Part shown: piece after piece, positions 25,433 through 33,591 of the stretch | Numbering within the stretch: position 1 is the first letter of the stretch | How the letters are laid out: each line of letters opens with the position of its first letter | Origin: Maribacter litoralis | GTDB taxonomy: Bacteria; Bacteroidota; Bacteroidia; Flavobacteriales; Flavobacteriaceae | Assembly (NCBI RefSeq): GCF_003075045.1 | Contig: NZ_QCZD01000005.1 | Span: 62,001 to 126,000 of the forward strand | Reading direction: 5' to 3' | Length of the DNA stretch: 64,000 bases | Program-made: the position numbers and the translations under genes | The notes under the pieces: model-generated | Told to the model about the DNA's origin: nothing | The model's input: the letters and a program-made list of their open reading frames with translations, nothing else | The model's database searches: none

Positions 25433-26989
25433 CTAATTTAGTTTTACAGGTAATTTTCCTTTTGCCTCTAATGTACCCATAAAATGTGCTGTGGCAATGT
25501 CTTGAAACTCTTTAAAATTTTGATATGCAATTACTGTAGCCACTGTTTTATCCGTTTTAAAAAATTGTAAAGCATATGGGTTTCCAAAATGATACAATAC
25601 CACTTTTTTGGAGGCAATCAATTCATTAACAAAATCAATTTCTTCTTGAAGGAATCCAAAGTTGTTCGTCGGTTTTATTTGTGGGGGAGTAAGCAGTAAT
25701 AGAATTTCGGTTTCATTTTTTATCTCTTTGCGCATGTCGGCAATATTTTCTACAATTTCTTGGTTCGTTTGGTCGGCACCAAATCTTTTTATCGTCAAGG
25801 TACAGAAATTGGTTGCTCTAAACTGTTCAATTTTCTCAATAGAACCGTGATGCAAAGTGAGTGACTGTTTTGCTATTTTTTTATTTAAAGGACTCGGGTC
25901 GGTTAGTTCTTGGGGAATATTTTTGGGAATAATCGCTTTTTCTTTTAGCTTCCAAATACGTTCTATGCTTTTATTTATTTGTGCTTCGGATGCATTTTTA
26001 AGAATATGCTCAATGCCTTCTTCAATATGTTCGGCAAAGCATAATACATCATTGCCTGCGTTAAAAGCAAGCCACTCCAATTCGCCCTTTGTTGGATAAT
26101 GTTTAGATACTGCATGCATGTTTAATGCATCTGAAATTACTACTCCATCAAACCCCATTTCGTGTCTTAAAACGCCAGTGATTATATCTTTATTTATGCT
26201 TGACGGTAATTCTGCATTAGTGGTCAATGCCGGTACGGATAAGTGACCTACCATAACCGAATCTACACCTTCGTCTATTAATTTTTGAAAAGGGTAGAGC
26301 TCATTGGCTATTAAATCTTCTTTGGTCTTATCAATAATCGGTAAACCCAAATGTGAATCTGTAGCCGTGTCTCCATGCCCAGGAAAGTGTTTAATACTTG
26401 TAAGTACACCTTCGGATTGGGTTCCTTTTACAAATGCTTTTGCCAATGAGATTACTTGTTCTTTGTCATCACCAAACGATCTATACCCAATTACTGGGTT
26501 GTTAGGGTTTACGTTGACATCTACAACGGGAGAGAGATTCCAATGTATTCCTGCGGCCTTACAATCTTTGGCAATGTTTTGACCTACTTCAAATACTAGG
26601 TCGGTATTATTTTTATTGGCACCTAACGTAATTGCATATGGGTATTGCGGGGTATTTTCAATGCGCATGGCCAATCCCCATTCTGCGTCAATAGAAATTA
26701 ATAGGGGGTAGGTTGCTGCTTTTTGATATCTGTTGATGAGATTTTTTAAAGTGCCAAAACTATCTTCATTAACTACTATTTTCTTTTTGCCCTCAAAATT
26801 TGTTGCTGCACTGGCTCTAGAATGAAAAAAACAGATACCGCCAATATGGTGTTCGGCAATCAGTTTTTCAAGTTGTTGTATTTCTTCTTCGGTATCGTTT
26901 ATAAAAGCAGCGGGCATAAATAACTGCCCCACTTTCTGTTTTAAAGTTAGTTGCTGTATTGCTTGGTTTGTAGGTATTATTTTATTCAT
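25433..26989 (-). CDS. NagZ-like glycoside hydrolase family 3, probable beta-N-acetylglucosaminidase
   Basis: 518 residues from the ATG at 26989, which overlaps the upstream stop (ATGAATAA); a longer start at 27013 is less likely. The GH3 barrel holds IKHFPGHGDTATDSHLGLP near residues 198-216, with the His/Asp acid-base dyad unique to NagZ-type GH3 enzymes, and SDALNMHAVS near 285 with the nucleophile Asp. There is no signal peptide, which fits a cytosolic enzyme removing GlcNAc from imported muropeptides. A C-terminal domain of about 170 residues makes it longer than E. coli NagZ (341). Confidence 0.88.
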   Translation of the reverse strand: MNKIIPTNQAIQQLTLKQKVGQLFMPAAFINDTEEEIQQLEKLIAEHHIGGICFFHSRASAATNFEGKKKIVVNEDSFGTLKNLINRYQKAATYPLLISIDAEWGLAMRIENTPQYPYAITLGANKNNTDLVFEVGQNIAKDCKAAGIHWNLSPVVDVNVNPNNPVIGYRSFGDDKEQVISLAKAFVKGTQSEGVLTSIKHFPGHGDTATDSHLGLPIIDKTKEDLIANELYPFQKLIDEGVDSVMVGHLSVPALTTNAELPSSINKDIITGVLRHEMGFDGVVISDALNMHAVSKHYPTKGELEWLAFNAGNDVLCFAEHIEEGIEHILKNASEAQINKSIERIWKLKEKAIIPKNIPQELTDPSPLNKKIAKQSLTLHHGSIEKIEQFRATNFCTLTIKRFGADQTNQEIVENIADMRKEIKNETEILLLLTPPQIKPTNNFGFLQEEIDFVNELIASKKVVLYHFGNPYALQFFKTDKTVATVIAYQNFKEFQDIATAHFMGTLEAKGKLPVKLN

Positions 26990-28256
26990 TGGGAACTGTT
27001 GTTTTTTTTCCAAAATCTGCAGGGTATTTAATAAATTTTAAAAGTAAGAGTGCCGGTAGGGCAGCAATGACTACCCAAACGAAAAATCCGTCGTAACCCA
27101 ACCATTGTTGCATGTAACCGCTAATCATACCAGGTAGCATCATGCCTAGTGCCATAAAACCTGTAGCAATGGCATAATGCGATGTTTTAGATTTACCTTC
27201 GGCAATGTAGATGAGGTACATTAAAAAGGCGGCAAAACCGAAGCCGTAACCAAATTTTTCGAATATTACCGTAGCCGTTACCGCATAAACACTTGTGGTA
27301 TTGGTCATGGCCAATACGGCATAAAGAATATTTGGAAGGTTCAATGAAAGGACCATCGGTAACATCCATTTTTTTAATCCGTCACGTGAAATAAGAATGC
27401 CTCCTAAAATTCCTCCAATGGAAAGAAAGATAACTCCTGCAGTACCGAATATGGTACCTAGTTGTTCGGTTGAATACCCTAATCCACCTTTGTCCGGTGA
27501 ATCCAATAAGAAAGGTGATGCCATTTTGACCAATTGTGATTCGCCCAAACGGTAGCTTAAAATAAATGCTAAGGCAATACCTATGCCCGGTTTCTTAAAG
27601 AAAGAAGAAAATACTTCTAAAAACCCTGCGGGCTTTTCTTTCTCCTCTATATGTTCCGATTCATATTTAGGTGTTACAAAAAAGTTTGCCACGGTCATGA
27701 CCAACATTAAAAATGCAGCGGCCGACATGGTTATGCTCCAAGCTTTAGTATTGTCGCCATATTTATTTTCCAAGAAGCCTGCTAGTACGACTATTAAGCC
27801 TTCGCCGGTAACCATAGCAAGGCGATAAAAGGTACTTCTCATACCCACAAAGAACGATTGTTTTTTTTCCGTTAAGCCAATCATATAATACCCATCGGAT
27901 GCAATGTCATTAGTGGCGGAAGCAAATGCGGCCATCCAGAAACATGCCAATGAAGTCACGAAGAACATATTGGTAGGTAATGATAAACCAACCCCTAAAA
28001 GTGCAATGGCTATTAAAAGTTGCATGCTTAAAAACCATTTGCGTTTGGTGCTTTTTAAATCAACGAACGGACTCCATAATGGTTTAAGAACCCATGGTAA
28101 ATACAAAATACTGGTGTATAAGCCAATGTCTTCATTACTTACCCCTAATTTTTTATACATGATTACAGAAACCGTAACAACCAATACATAGGGTAATCCT
28201 TGCGTGAAATAAAGCACAGGTACCCATGCCCAAGCTCCTTTGTCTTTTTGTACCAT
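26982..28256 (-). CDS. AmpG-like muropeptide permease (MFS)
   Basis: 424 residues with 12 predicted helices. It resembles AmpG at diagnostic places: YTSILYLPWVLKPLWSPFVD near residue 43 and AAFASATNDIASDGYYMIGL near 108, matching AmpG's LKFLWAPLMD and SASQDIVFDAW regions. AmpG brings GlcNAc-anhMurNAc peptides into the cytosol. It is shorter than E. coli AmpG (491), lacking the extra helices. The gene lies between the GHL10 lipoprotein and GH3 genes with two-base spacing and an eight-base overlap, so context fully supports muropeptide import. Confidence 0.82.
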   Translation of the reverse strand: MVQKDKGAWAWVPVLYFTQGLPYVLVVTVSVIMYKKLGVSNEDIGLYTSILYLPWVLKPLWSPFVDLKSTKRKWFLSMQLLIAIALLGVGLSLPTNMFFVTSLACFWMAAFASATNDIASDGYYMIGLTEKKQSFFVGMRSTFYRLAMVTGEGLIVVLAGFLENKYGDNTKAWSITMSAAAFLMLVMTVANFFVTPKYESEHIEEKEKPAGFLEVFSSFFKKPGIGIALAFILSYRLGESQLVKMASPFLLDSPDKGGLGYSTEQLGTIFGTAGVIFLSIGGILGGILISRDGLKKWMLPMVLSLNLPNILYAVLAMTNTTSVYAVTATVIFEKFGYGFGFAAFLMYLIYIAEGKSKTSHYAIATGFMALGMMLPGMISGYMQQWLGYDGFFVWVVIAALPALLLLKFIKYPADFGKKTTVPNE

Positions 28257-28257
28257 A

Positions 28258-29775
28258 TTACTTGCTCATTTGTTTTAAATTAAAAATTATTGGAGCGGTC
28301 TCTTTACCGTAAACATCTATAAAACTAATTGCATTATATTTTTTTCTCAGTTGGTCAAGGGGAATGCGCACTGTTTTAGAGGTGTTGTCTACATATATTT
28401 TGGACAGTAATTTCTTAATGTCATACGCTTCTTTTACCCTAATACCAGATGAGTAGCATAAGGCATATCTTATAGCACTTAAATCATTGAATTCAAGAAT
28501 GACTTCAGAGTCTGTTTTACATGAGTTTACTAATCTCGGTGATTTTGCAATATGATTGTTAGCTAAGGTTGAAACAGGGTTTAATGCTGGTTTTTTATAA
28601 TATTTTTTATAAATATAATCTACCACATCATCATTTTCCGTCATTAAAGATTTGGCACTGAACATAGCATTTCCTTGAATTTGTGGCGTGTTACGTGCTA
28701 ACTCTATTTGTGTTGGTAATTCTTTATAATCGTCCCACGCTTTATCGCTGTTGTTTCTAATTTTATAAGGACCGTTACCAACATATAGGTTGGTGTTGTA
28801 ATTATTTTTTGACCACCAATCAACAATTTTTCTATGTGATGCAACGGGTAGATCCATACTCCAATATACTTGTGGGGCTAAATAATCTATCCATCCTTTT
28901 TTCATCCATAACAATGGGTCGGCATATAAATCTTCATATGTAGTTTGCCCCGCTTTAGTATCAGAACCTTTTGGGTCTGTAGAATTGTTTTTCCAAACTC
29001 CGAACGGACTAATACCAAATTGAACCCATGGTTTTAACGATTTTATGGTTTCGTGAGATTGCTTTACCAACGAGTCAATATTACTTCGTCTCCAGTCATC
29101 TATTGATTGATTGCTCTGTGCGTAGTTTTTGTAGGCGACCGAGTCATTAAAGACTTCACCGGTAACCTTGTAAGGGTAAAAGTAATCATCAAAATGTATG
29201 GCGTCTACATCATAATTAGAGACCAGCTCTTCTATTATATTTTGAAAGTGGTTGCGAACTTCGGGCAGACCGGGATTGTAATAATTTTTCTTACCATAAT
29301 GCACTATCCACTCTGGGTGTGTACAATAATCATGTGTTTCTGATAAAACCTCAAAATTCTCATCAAAAGTTGCTCTATATGGGTTTAGCCATGCATGAAA
29401 CTCCAAGCCACGATCATGAGCTTCGGCAATCATCCATTTCAGAACATCTGTATTCCATTGAGGTGGAGTACCTTCTTCACCTGTTAGAAATCTTGACCAA
29501 GGAGCATATTCAGATTCGTAAAAGGCATCACCAGCTGCACGTACTTGTAATATAACGGCATTGTAATGTTCCTTTTCGTAGAAATCTAAAATCTTTAGGT
29601 AGTCTGCTTTTTGTTTTTGTGCAGAATCGGCTCCATTCTTTGGCCAATCTATATTGACCACCGTAGCGATCCAAACACCTCTAAACTCTCGTTTGGGGTA
29701 TTTTTCATAAGATTTAAAAATTCCGCAAGAACTTAAAAGAAGTAGTAAGGCAAGTAGTGATAGTTGTTTTACCAT
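28258..29775 (-). CDS. GHL10 (DUF187) lipoprotein glycosidase, DigH/YngK-like
   Basis: 505 residues. A lipoprotein signal ends LLLLSSCGIF (Cys about residue 17), so it is anchored in the envelope. The GHL10 barrel starts REFRGVWIATVVNIDWP and includes FHAWLNPYRATF, PGLPEVRNHF, VDAIHFDDYFYPY (a likely catalytic Asp pair near 195) and FGISPFGVWKN. E. coli DigH, of the same family, cleaves denuded peptidoglycan glycan strands. First gene of the leftward salvage operon after the nagB terminator, just ahead of the permease. A denuded-glycan hydrolase role is inferred from family and context. Confidence 0.85.
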   Translation of the reverse strand: MVKQLSLLALLLLLSSCGIFKSYEKYPKREFRGVWIATVVNIDWPKNGADSAQKQKADYLKILDFYEKEHYNAVILQVRAAGDAFYESEYAPWSRFLTGEEGTPPQWNTDVLKWMIAEAHDRGLEFHAWLNPYRATFDENFEVLSETHDYCTHPEWIVHYGKKNYYNPGLPEVRNHFQNIIEELVSNYDVDAIHFDDYFYPYKVTGEVFNDSVAYKNYAQSNQSIDDWRRSNIDSLVKQSHETIKSLKPWVQFGISPFGVWKNNSTDPKGSDTKAGQTTYEDLYADPLLWMKKGWIDYLAPQVYWSMDLPVASHRKIVDWWSKNNYNTNLYVGNGPYKIRNNSDKAWDDYKELPTQIELARNTPQIQGNAMFSAKSLMTENDDVVDYIYKKYYKKPALNPVSTLANNHIAKSPRLVNSCKTDSEVILEFNDLSAIRYALCYSSGIRVKEAYDIKKLLSKIYVDNTSKTVRIPLDQLRKKYNAISFIDVYGKETAPIIFNLKQMSK

Positions 29776-29780
29776 AAATT

Positions 29781-29817
29781 TAAAAAAGACCCATTTTAAA
29801 CTAAAAATAGGTCTTTT
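29781..29817 (-). terminator. Terminator or attenuator between nagB and the GHL10 gene
   Basis: AAAATAGGTCTTTT (29804-29817) and AAAAGACCCATTTT (29784-29797) form a 14-pair stem with one G-U pair; read leftward it ends in TTTTTTA. It lies 16 bases after the nagB stop and only nine bases before the GHL10 ATG. No separate -7 box for the GHL10 gene is visible, so read-through may supply the downstream genes. Confidence 0.75.
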
Positions 29818-29832
29818 AATTCAATTTAGTTG

Positions 29833-31761
29833 TTAGTTGAATTTATGTCTTACAAAGGCTTCCATTGCTGCGTATGAAGATAGGCCCATTGCTTTATATT
29901 TATTAGCGGTATCACGATTTCTTTCTTCGGCGCGCATCCAGAATTCTCTAGAATCATCGCCTTGAAACATTACACCATCTTTTTGAGATTGATGACAGAA
30001 AATGGCATTTCGCTTTTTCAAAACTTGACCCGGACTCATGGGTACTGCCATTTCAATTTCATTGATGTCCCACTCATGCCAAGCGCCTCTATATAACCAT
30101 AACCAACAATCATTCATGAAATCTTTAGATTTTAGCTTTTCGCATGCTGCAAATACAGCATCTAAACACACTTTGTGTGTGCCATGCGGGTCTGCTAAAT
30201 CGCCTGCTGCATAGATTTGATGAGGTTTTATTTCACTTATGATATTGGCAACAATGGTAATGTCTTCATCAGATAAATTTTTCTTTTTTATAGTACCTGT
30301 TTCGTAGAACGGTAAATCTAAAAAGTGAACGTTTTCATCTTGTAACCCCATGTATCTGGTTGCTGCATAAGATTCACCTCTTCTTATTTTGCCCTTTAAA
30401 TTTCGCACTTCAGGCGAGTCGATATGGGTTTCGTTCTTTTCAGAAAGCGATTTGATAATTTTATTGGCTTCGTCAGAAGGATTTATATGTAATGCTATTT
30501 CAGCATATTTTCTTGCATCGGTATCTGAAACCGCTATGTTTCCAGAGGTTTGATAAACAATGTGCACTTCATGACCTTGTTCTACCAGTCTATCAAAAGT
30601 TCCGCCCATAGAAATTACGTCATCATCTGGGTGAGGGCTAAATATAATTACTCTCTTTTTAGCCGGGTTGGCACGTTCTGGTCGATAAGTGTCATCGGCA
30701 TTTGGTTTACCACCAGGCCATCCGGTAATGGTATGCTGTAGTTTGTTGAACATTTCAATGTTCAGGTTATAAGCATCGTTCAGCGCTAAAAGATCAGCCA
30801 TGCCGTTGTCGTTGTAATCTTTGTCGGTCAAACTTAAAATTGTTTTTCCTGTAGTCTCACAAAGCCAAACAATTGCTTTTGCTTTCAATTCTTCTGTCCA
30901 TTCACAGGCATCTACCAACCAAGGAGTTTTGTTTCTGGTCAACTCGCTTCCGGCACCGGTATCTAATACAAAGGTGCAATTGTCATGTTGCTGCAGATAG
31001 GTTGCAGGTACATGAGAGGAAATTTCACCTTCAATAGTTTTTTTGATGATGTTGGCTTTGTTCTGTCCCCATCCTAATAATACTATTCGTTTTGCTTTTC
31101 TTACCGTAGAAATTCCCATGGTAATGGCTTTTCTAGGTACATTGTCTATGCCTAAAAAAGATGGGGCCGCATCTACACGGGTAATGTGATCAAGGGTAAT
31201 TACTCGTGTGCCAGAATTAAAGTGAGATCCAGGTTCATTAAAACCGATATGACCCGTTCTACCAATACCTAAAAGTTGAAAATCCAGTCCGCCATGTTCT
31301 TTTATTTTTTGCTCATAACTTAAGCAGTAGACCGTTGTTTCCTCATTACTTACCGTACCATCTGGAATATGTATATTCTTTTCTGGGATATCTACATGAT
31401 TAAAAAGATGCTCGTGCATGAAGTAGAAATAACTTTGAATATTATTTGGCTCCATAGGGAGATATTCGTCTAAGTTAAAAGTGACCACATTTTTAAAGCT
31501 TAGACCTTCTTCTTTGTGCAAACGTACCAACTCTTCATATACCCTTATTGGCGAAGAACCTGTAGCTAAGCCCAAAACACAATTTCTTTTTTGCCCTTGT
31601 CTCTTTTTGATCAGTGCAGCTATTTCATGCGCAACTTGAATAGAGGCCTCATTAGAATCTTGGAAGATTACGTTATGTATTTTTTCGAACCTGGTTTCTT
31701 CAAACTGACCAATTGGTTTGTAACTGATATCGATTTTGGAATCTTTTACGGCGTTTTTCAT
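29833..31761 (-). CDS. nagB: Glucosamine-6-phosphate deaminase fused to a PIG-L deacetylase-like domain
   Basis: 642 residues, over twice E. coli NagB (266). Residues about 40-290 are the deaminase: VLGLATGSSPIRVYEEL, VTFNLDEYLP, LLGIGRTGHIGFNEPGS with the catalytic His and Asp, and SHVPATYLQQH. Residues about 365-620 are a PIG-L/LmbE domain with the zinc motif HPDDD at 377-381 and later AAGDLADPHGTHK. The first half makes fructose-6-phosphate and ammonia from GlcN6P. PIG-L enzymes remove acetyl groups from GlcNAc compounds. It is divergent from the DeoR gene across a region with repeated candidate operators. Confidence 0.94.
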   Translation of the reverse strand: MKNAVKDSKIDISYKPIGQFEETRFEKIHNVIFQDSNEASIQVAHEIAALIKKRQGQKRNCVLGLATGSSPIRVYEELVRLHKEEGLSFKNVVTFNLDEYLPMEPNNIQSYFYFMHEHLFNHVDIPEKNIHIPDGTVSNEETTVYCLSYEQKIKEHGGLDFQLLGIGRTGHIGFNEPGSHFNSGTRVITLDHITRVDAAPSFLGIDNVPRKAITMGISTVRKAKRIVLLGWGQNKANIIKKTIEGEISSHVPATYLQQHDNCTFVLDTGAGSELTRNKTPWLVDACEWTEELKAKAIVWLCETTGKTILSLTDKDYNDNGMADLLALNDAYNLNIEMFNKLQHTITGWPGGKPNADDTYRPERANPAKKRVIIFSPHPDDDVISMGGTFDRLVEQGHEVHIVYQTSGNIAVSDTDARKYAEIALHINPSDEANKIIKSLSEKNETHIDSPEVRNLKGKIRRGESYAATRYMGLQDENVHFLDLPFYETGTIKKKNLSDEDITIVANIISEIKPHQIYAAGDLADPHGTHKVCLDAVFAACEKLKSKDFMNDCWLWLYRGAWHEWDINEIEMAVPMSPGQVLKKRNAIFCHQSQKDGVMFQGDDSREFWMRAEERNRDTANKYKAMGLSSYAAMEAFVRHKFN

Positions 31762-31796
31762 ATGATTATGATAGGTTTTTGGATTTTTAAATCATG

Positions 31797-31804
31797 CAAA
31801 TATA
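31797..31804 (-). promoter_or_regulatory. -7 box of nagB promoter
   Basis: Minus-strand TATATTTG is a perfect TAnnTTTG, 35 bases before the nagB ATG. No TTG sits at the usual distance, so the promoter may need help from a bound regulator or be weak. Confidence 0.5.
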
Positions 31805-31823
31805 TGCGTTATTTTGATTACTT

Positions 31824-31912
31824 GCGGTTTTTTGCAATAAATTATGCCGTTTTTTGCTGTTAATTAATCTTTAATATGTGTTTACATTATATTAACGTCA
31901 CAAAACGGCATG
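31824..31912. promoter_or_regulatory. Candidate operators of the DeoR-type regulator
   Basis: GCGGTTTTTTGC (31824-31835) and GCCGTTTTTTGC (31846-31857) are direct copies 22 bases apart, two helical turns. ATGCCGTTTT (31844-31853) also has an exact inverted partner, AAAACGGCAT, at 31903-31912. The sites lie between the two divergent -7 boxes and are all on AT-rich DNA. Spacing and position fit a repressor controlling both nagB and deoR-murQ. Confidence 0.55.
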
Positions 31913-31925
31913 TGATAAAAATCGC

Positions 31926-31933
31926 TATCTTTG
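31926..31933 (+). promoter_or_regulatory. -7 box of deoR-murQ promoter
   Basis: TATCTTTG is a perfect TAnnTTTG, 28 bases before the regulator ATG. The -33 TTG is missing. The inverted half-site AAAACGGCAT at 31903-31912 covers the place where the -33 contact would be, so a bound regulator would block polymerase. Confidence 0.55.
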
Positions 31934-31961
31934 CCATATTTATTAGAAAAATTGCCATTAC

Positions 31962-32711
31962 ATGTTAAAAGAGGAACGTCAGCAGACCATTCTAAACGAA
32001 GTAGATCTGCATAATAGAATTCTCATTACCGATATTGCCGAGGCATTAGATGTGTCAATAGATACCATAAGAAGAGATGTAAAAGAGCTTGATGCCGAAA
32101 ATAAGCTTAGAAAGGTGCACGGTGGTGCTATTTCTATGGGTTACATGACCAATAGTGCAAGAAATACCAATATCTATAAATTAGATGATAAAGTTGCCAT
32201 AGCGACAAAGGCCATTTCAATGCTGCGAGATGGTGCGGTTATTTTTTTGGATGGAGGAACAACGTGTATGGAACTGGCACGTATTATACCCGAAAACATG
32301 AACCTTACATGTTTCACCATAAGTTTGCCCGTTGCCATGGAACTTTCCCATAAAGCCAATATTAATGTGATTTCTATTGGAGGGCAAATTTCAAAAGAGG
32401 CACAAATTGCGATAGGGGCAAATGCAATTCATCATATTTCAGAAATACGGTTCGATTATAGTTTTATTGGAACCGGTTATGTTGATGCGACCTTTGGACT
32501 GACGGAGTTTGATTGGGATATTGTTCAAATTAAAAAGGCAATAATAAAGGCTTCAAAGAAAACGGTATTATTATCGATTTCTGAAAAACTGAATTCTCAA
32601 CACCGTTATAAAACCTGTGACATCAGTTCTATTAATACAATGATAACCGAATTGAACCCAAACGATTTATTGCTCAAAGCTTTTAAAAACCACGATGTAA
32701 AAATTATATAA
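31962..32711 (+). CDS. DeoR/GlpR family transcription regulator
   Basis: 249 residues. The N-terminal winged helix carries the DeoR signature: RILITDIAEALDVSIDTIRRDVKEL then NKLRKVHGGA (residues about 17-57). The C-terminal sugar-phosphate sensing domain has FLDGGTTCMELARIIP near residue 94 and FIGTGYVDATFGLTEFDWD near 167. Members usually repress sugar catabolic genes until a sugar phosphate binds. Its position, divergent from nagB and five bases before murQ, makes MurNAc-6-P, GlcNAc-6-P or GlcN-6-P the likely inducer. The signal is inferred. Confidence 0.93.
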   Translation: MLKEERQQTILNEVDLHNRILITDIAEALDVSIDTIRRDVKELDAENKLRKVHGGAISMGYMTNSARNTNIYKLDDKVAIATKAISMLRDGAVIFLDGGTTCMELARIIPENMNLTCFTISLPVAMELSHKANINVISIGGQISKEAQIAIGANAIHHISEIRFDYSFIGTGYVDATFGLTEFDWDIVQIKKAIIKASKKTVLLSISEKLNSQHRYKTCDISSINTMITELNPNDLLLKAFKNHDVKII

Positions 32712-32715
32712 TTAA

Positions 32716-33528
32716 ATGGATTATAAAAAAATAACCGAAACCCCTTCGAACCACAATGATCTTGAGTTAATGAATACCGAGACTATTCTTCAAAAAATGA
32801 ATGAGGAAGATAAGAAGGTGGCATATGCTGTAGAGCAAACTATTCCGCAGGTTACAAAACTTGTAGATGCATTGGCAGAGCGTTTTAAGAACGGTGGTAG
32901 ATTATTCTATATAGGGGCAGGTACCAGTGGACGTTTGGGTATTCTTGACGCCTCTGAAATACCGCCAACCTTTGGCATGCCTCACGAACGTGTAGTGGGT
33001 TTAATTGCAGGTGGAGATACAGCTATTAGAAAAGCGGTGGAAAATGCAGAAGACGCTACACAACAAGCATGGTTAGATTTAAAAGAACATGATATCAACA
33101 GTACCGATGTTGTTGTTGGTATTGCTGCATCGGGAAGTACACCTTATGTAATCGGTGGGTTGGAAGATGCTAAGAAAAACGGAATTTTAACTGCGGCCAT
33201 AACCAATAATCCTGGTGCTCCTATTGCTAGAATAGCCGATATTCCTATTGAAATTAATGTAGGACCGGAATTTTTGACCGGTAGTACCAGAATGAAAAGT
33301 GGTACTTCTCAAAAATTAGTATTGAATATGATTTCTACTGCCCTTATGATTAAAATAGGTAGGGTGAAAGGGAACAAGATGGTGAATATGCAATTAAGCA
33401 ATGATAAACTTGTAGATCGTGGTACACGATATATTATGGAAGGTCTTGATATTGGCTATACCGAGGCTGCCGAGTTATTGAAAATACATGGGTCTGTTAA
33501 GCTGGCAATAGAAGCCGGCAAGCAATAG
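32716..33528 (+). CDS. murQ: N-acetylmuramic acid 6-phosphate etherase
   Basis: 270 residues (E. coli 298). It splits MurNAc-6-P into GlcNAc-6-P and D-lactate. The SIS domain has IGAGTSGRLGILDASEIPPTFG in two steps (residues about 73-94), with the catalytic Glu in SEIPP, a second Glu in ENAEDATQQ near 115, and GSTRMKSGTSQKLVLN near 193. The C-terminus is slightly shorter than in E. coli. It is co-transcribed with the DeoR-type regulator four bases upstream and ends at a strong terminator. Confidence 0.96.
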   Translation: MDYKKITETPSNHNDLELMNTETILQKMNEEDKKVAYAVEQTIPQVTKLVDALAERFKNGGRLFYIGAGTSGRLGILDASEIPPTFGMPHERVVGLIAGGDTAIRKAVENAEDATQQAWLDLKEHDINSTDVVVGIAASGSTPYVIGGLEDAKKNGILTAAITNNPGAPIARIADIPIEINVGPEFLTGSTRMKSGTSQKLVLNMISTALMIKIGRVKGNKMVNMQLSNDKLVDRGTRYIMEGLDIGYTEAAELLKIHGSVKLAIEAGKQ

Positions 33529-33550
33529 GTTTGGTAGTTATAATAATAGA

Positions 33551-33586
33551 AAGCCTGAATACTATAATTTGTATTCAGGCTTTTTT
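33551..33586 (+). terminator. Intrinsic terminator of deoR-murQ
   Basis: GCCTGAATAC (33553-33562) and GTATTCAGGC (33571-33580) pair perfectly around eight bases and are followed by TTTTTT. It lies 24 bases after the murQ stop. In the other direction the tail is TTTCT, so it may also weakly end the convergent sugar dehydrogenase gene. Confidence 0.88.
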
Positions 33587-33591
33587 ATGCT

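Noticed and set aside
26990-27013. Longer start for the GH3 gene at 27013
   Set aside because: It would add eight charged residues and overlap the permease gene by 32 bases; the ATG at 26989 gives the usual short overlap and family-like start.
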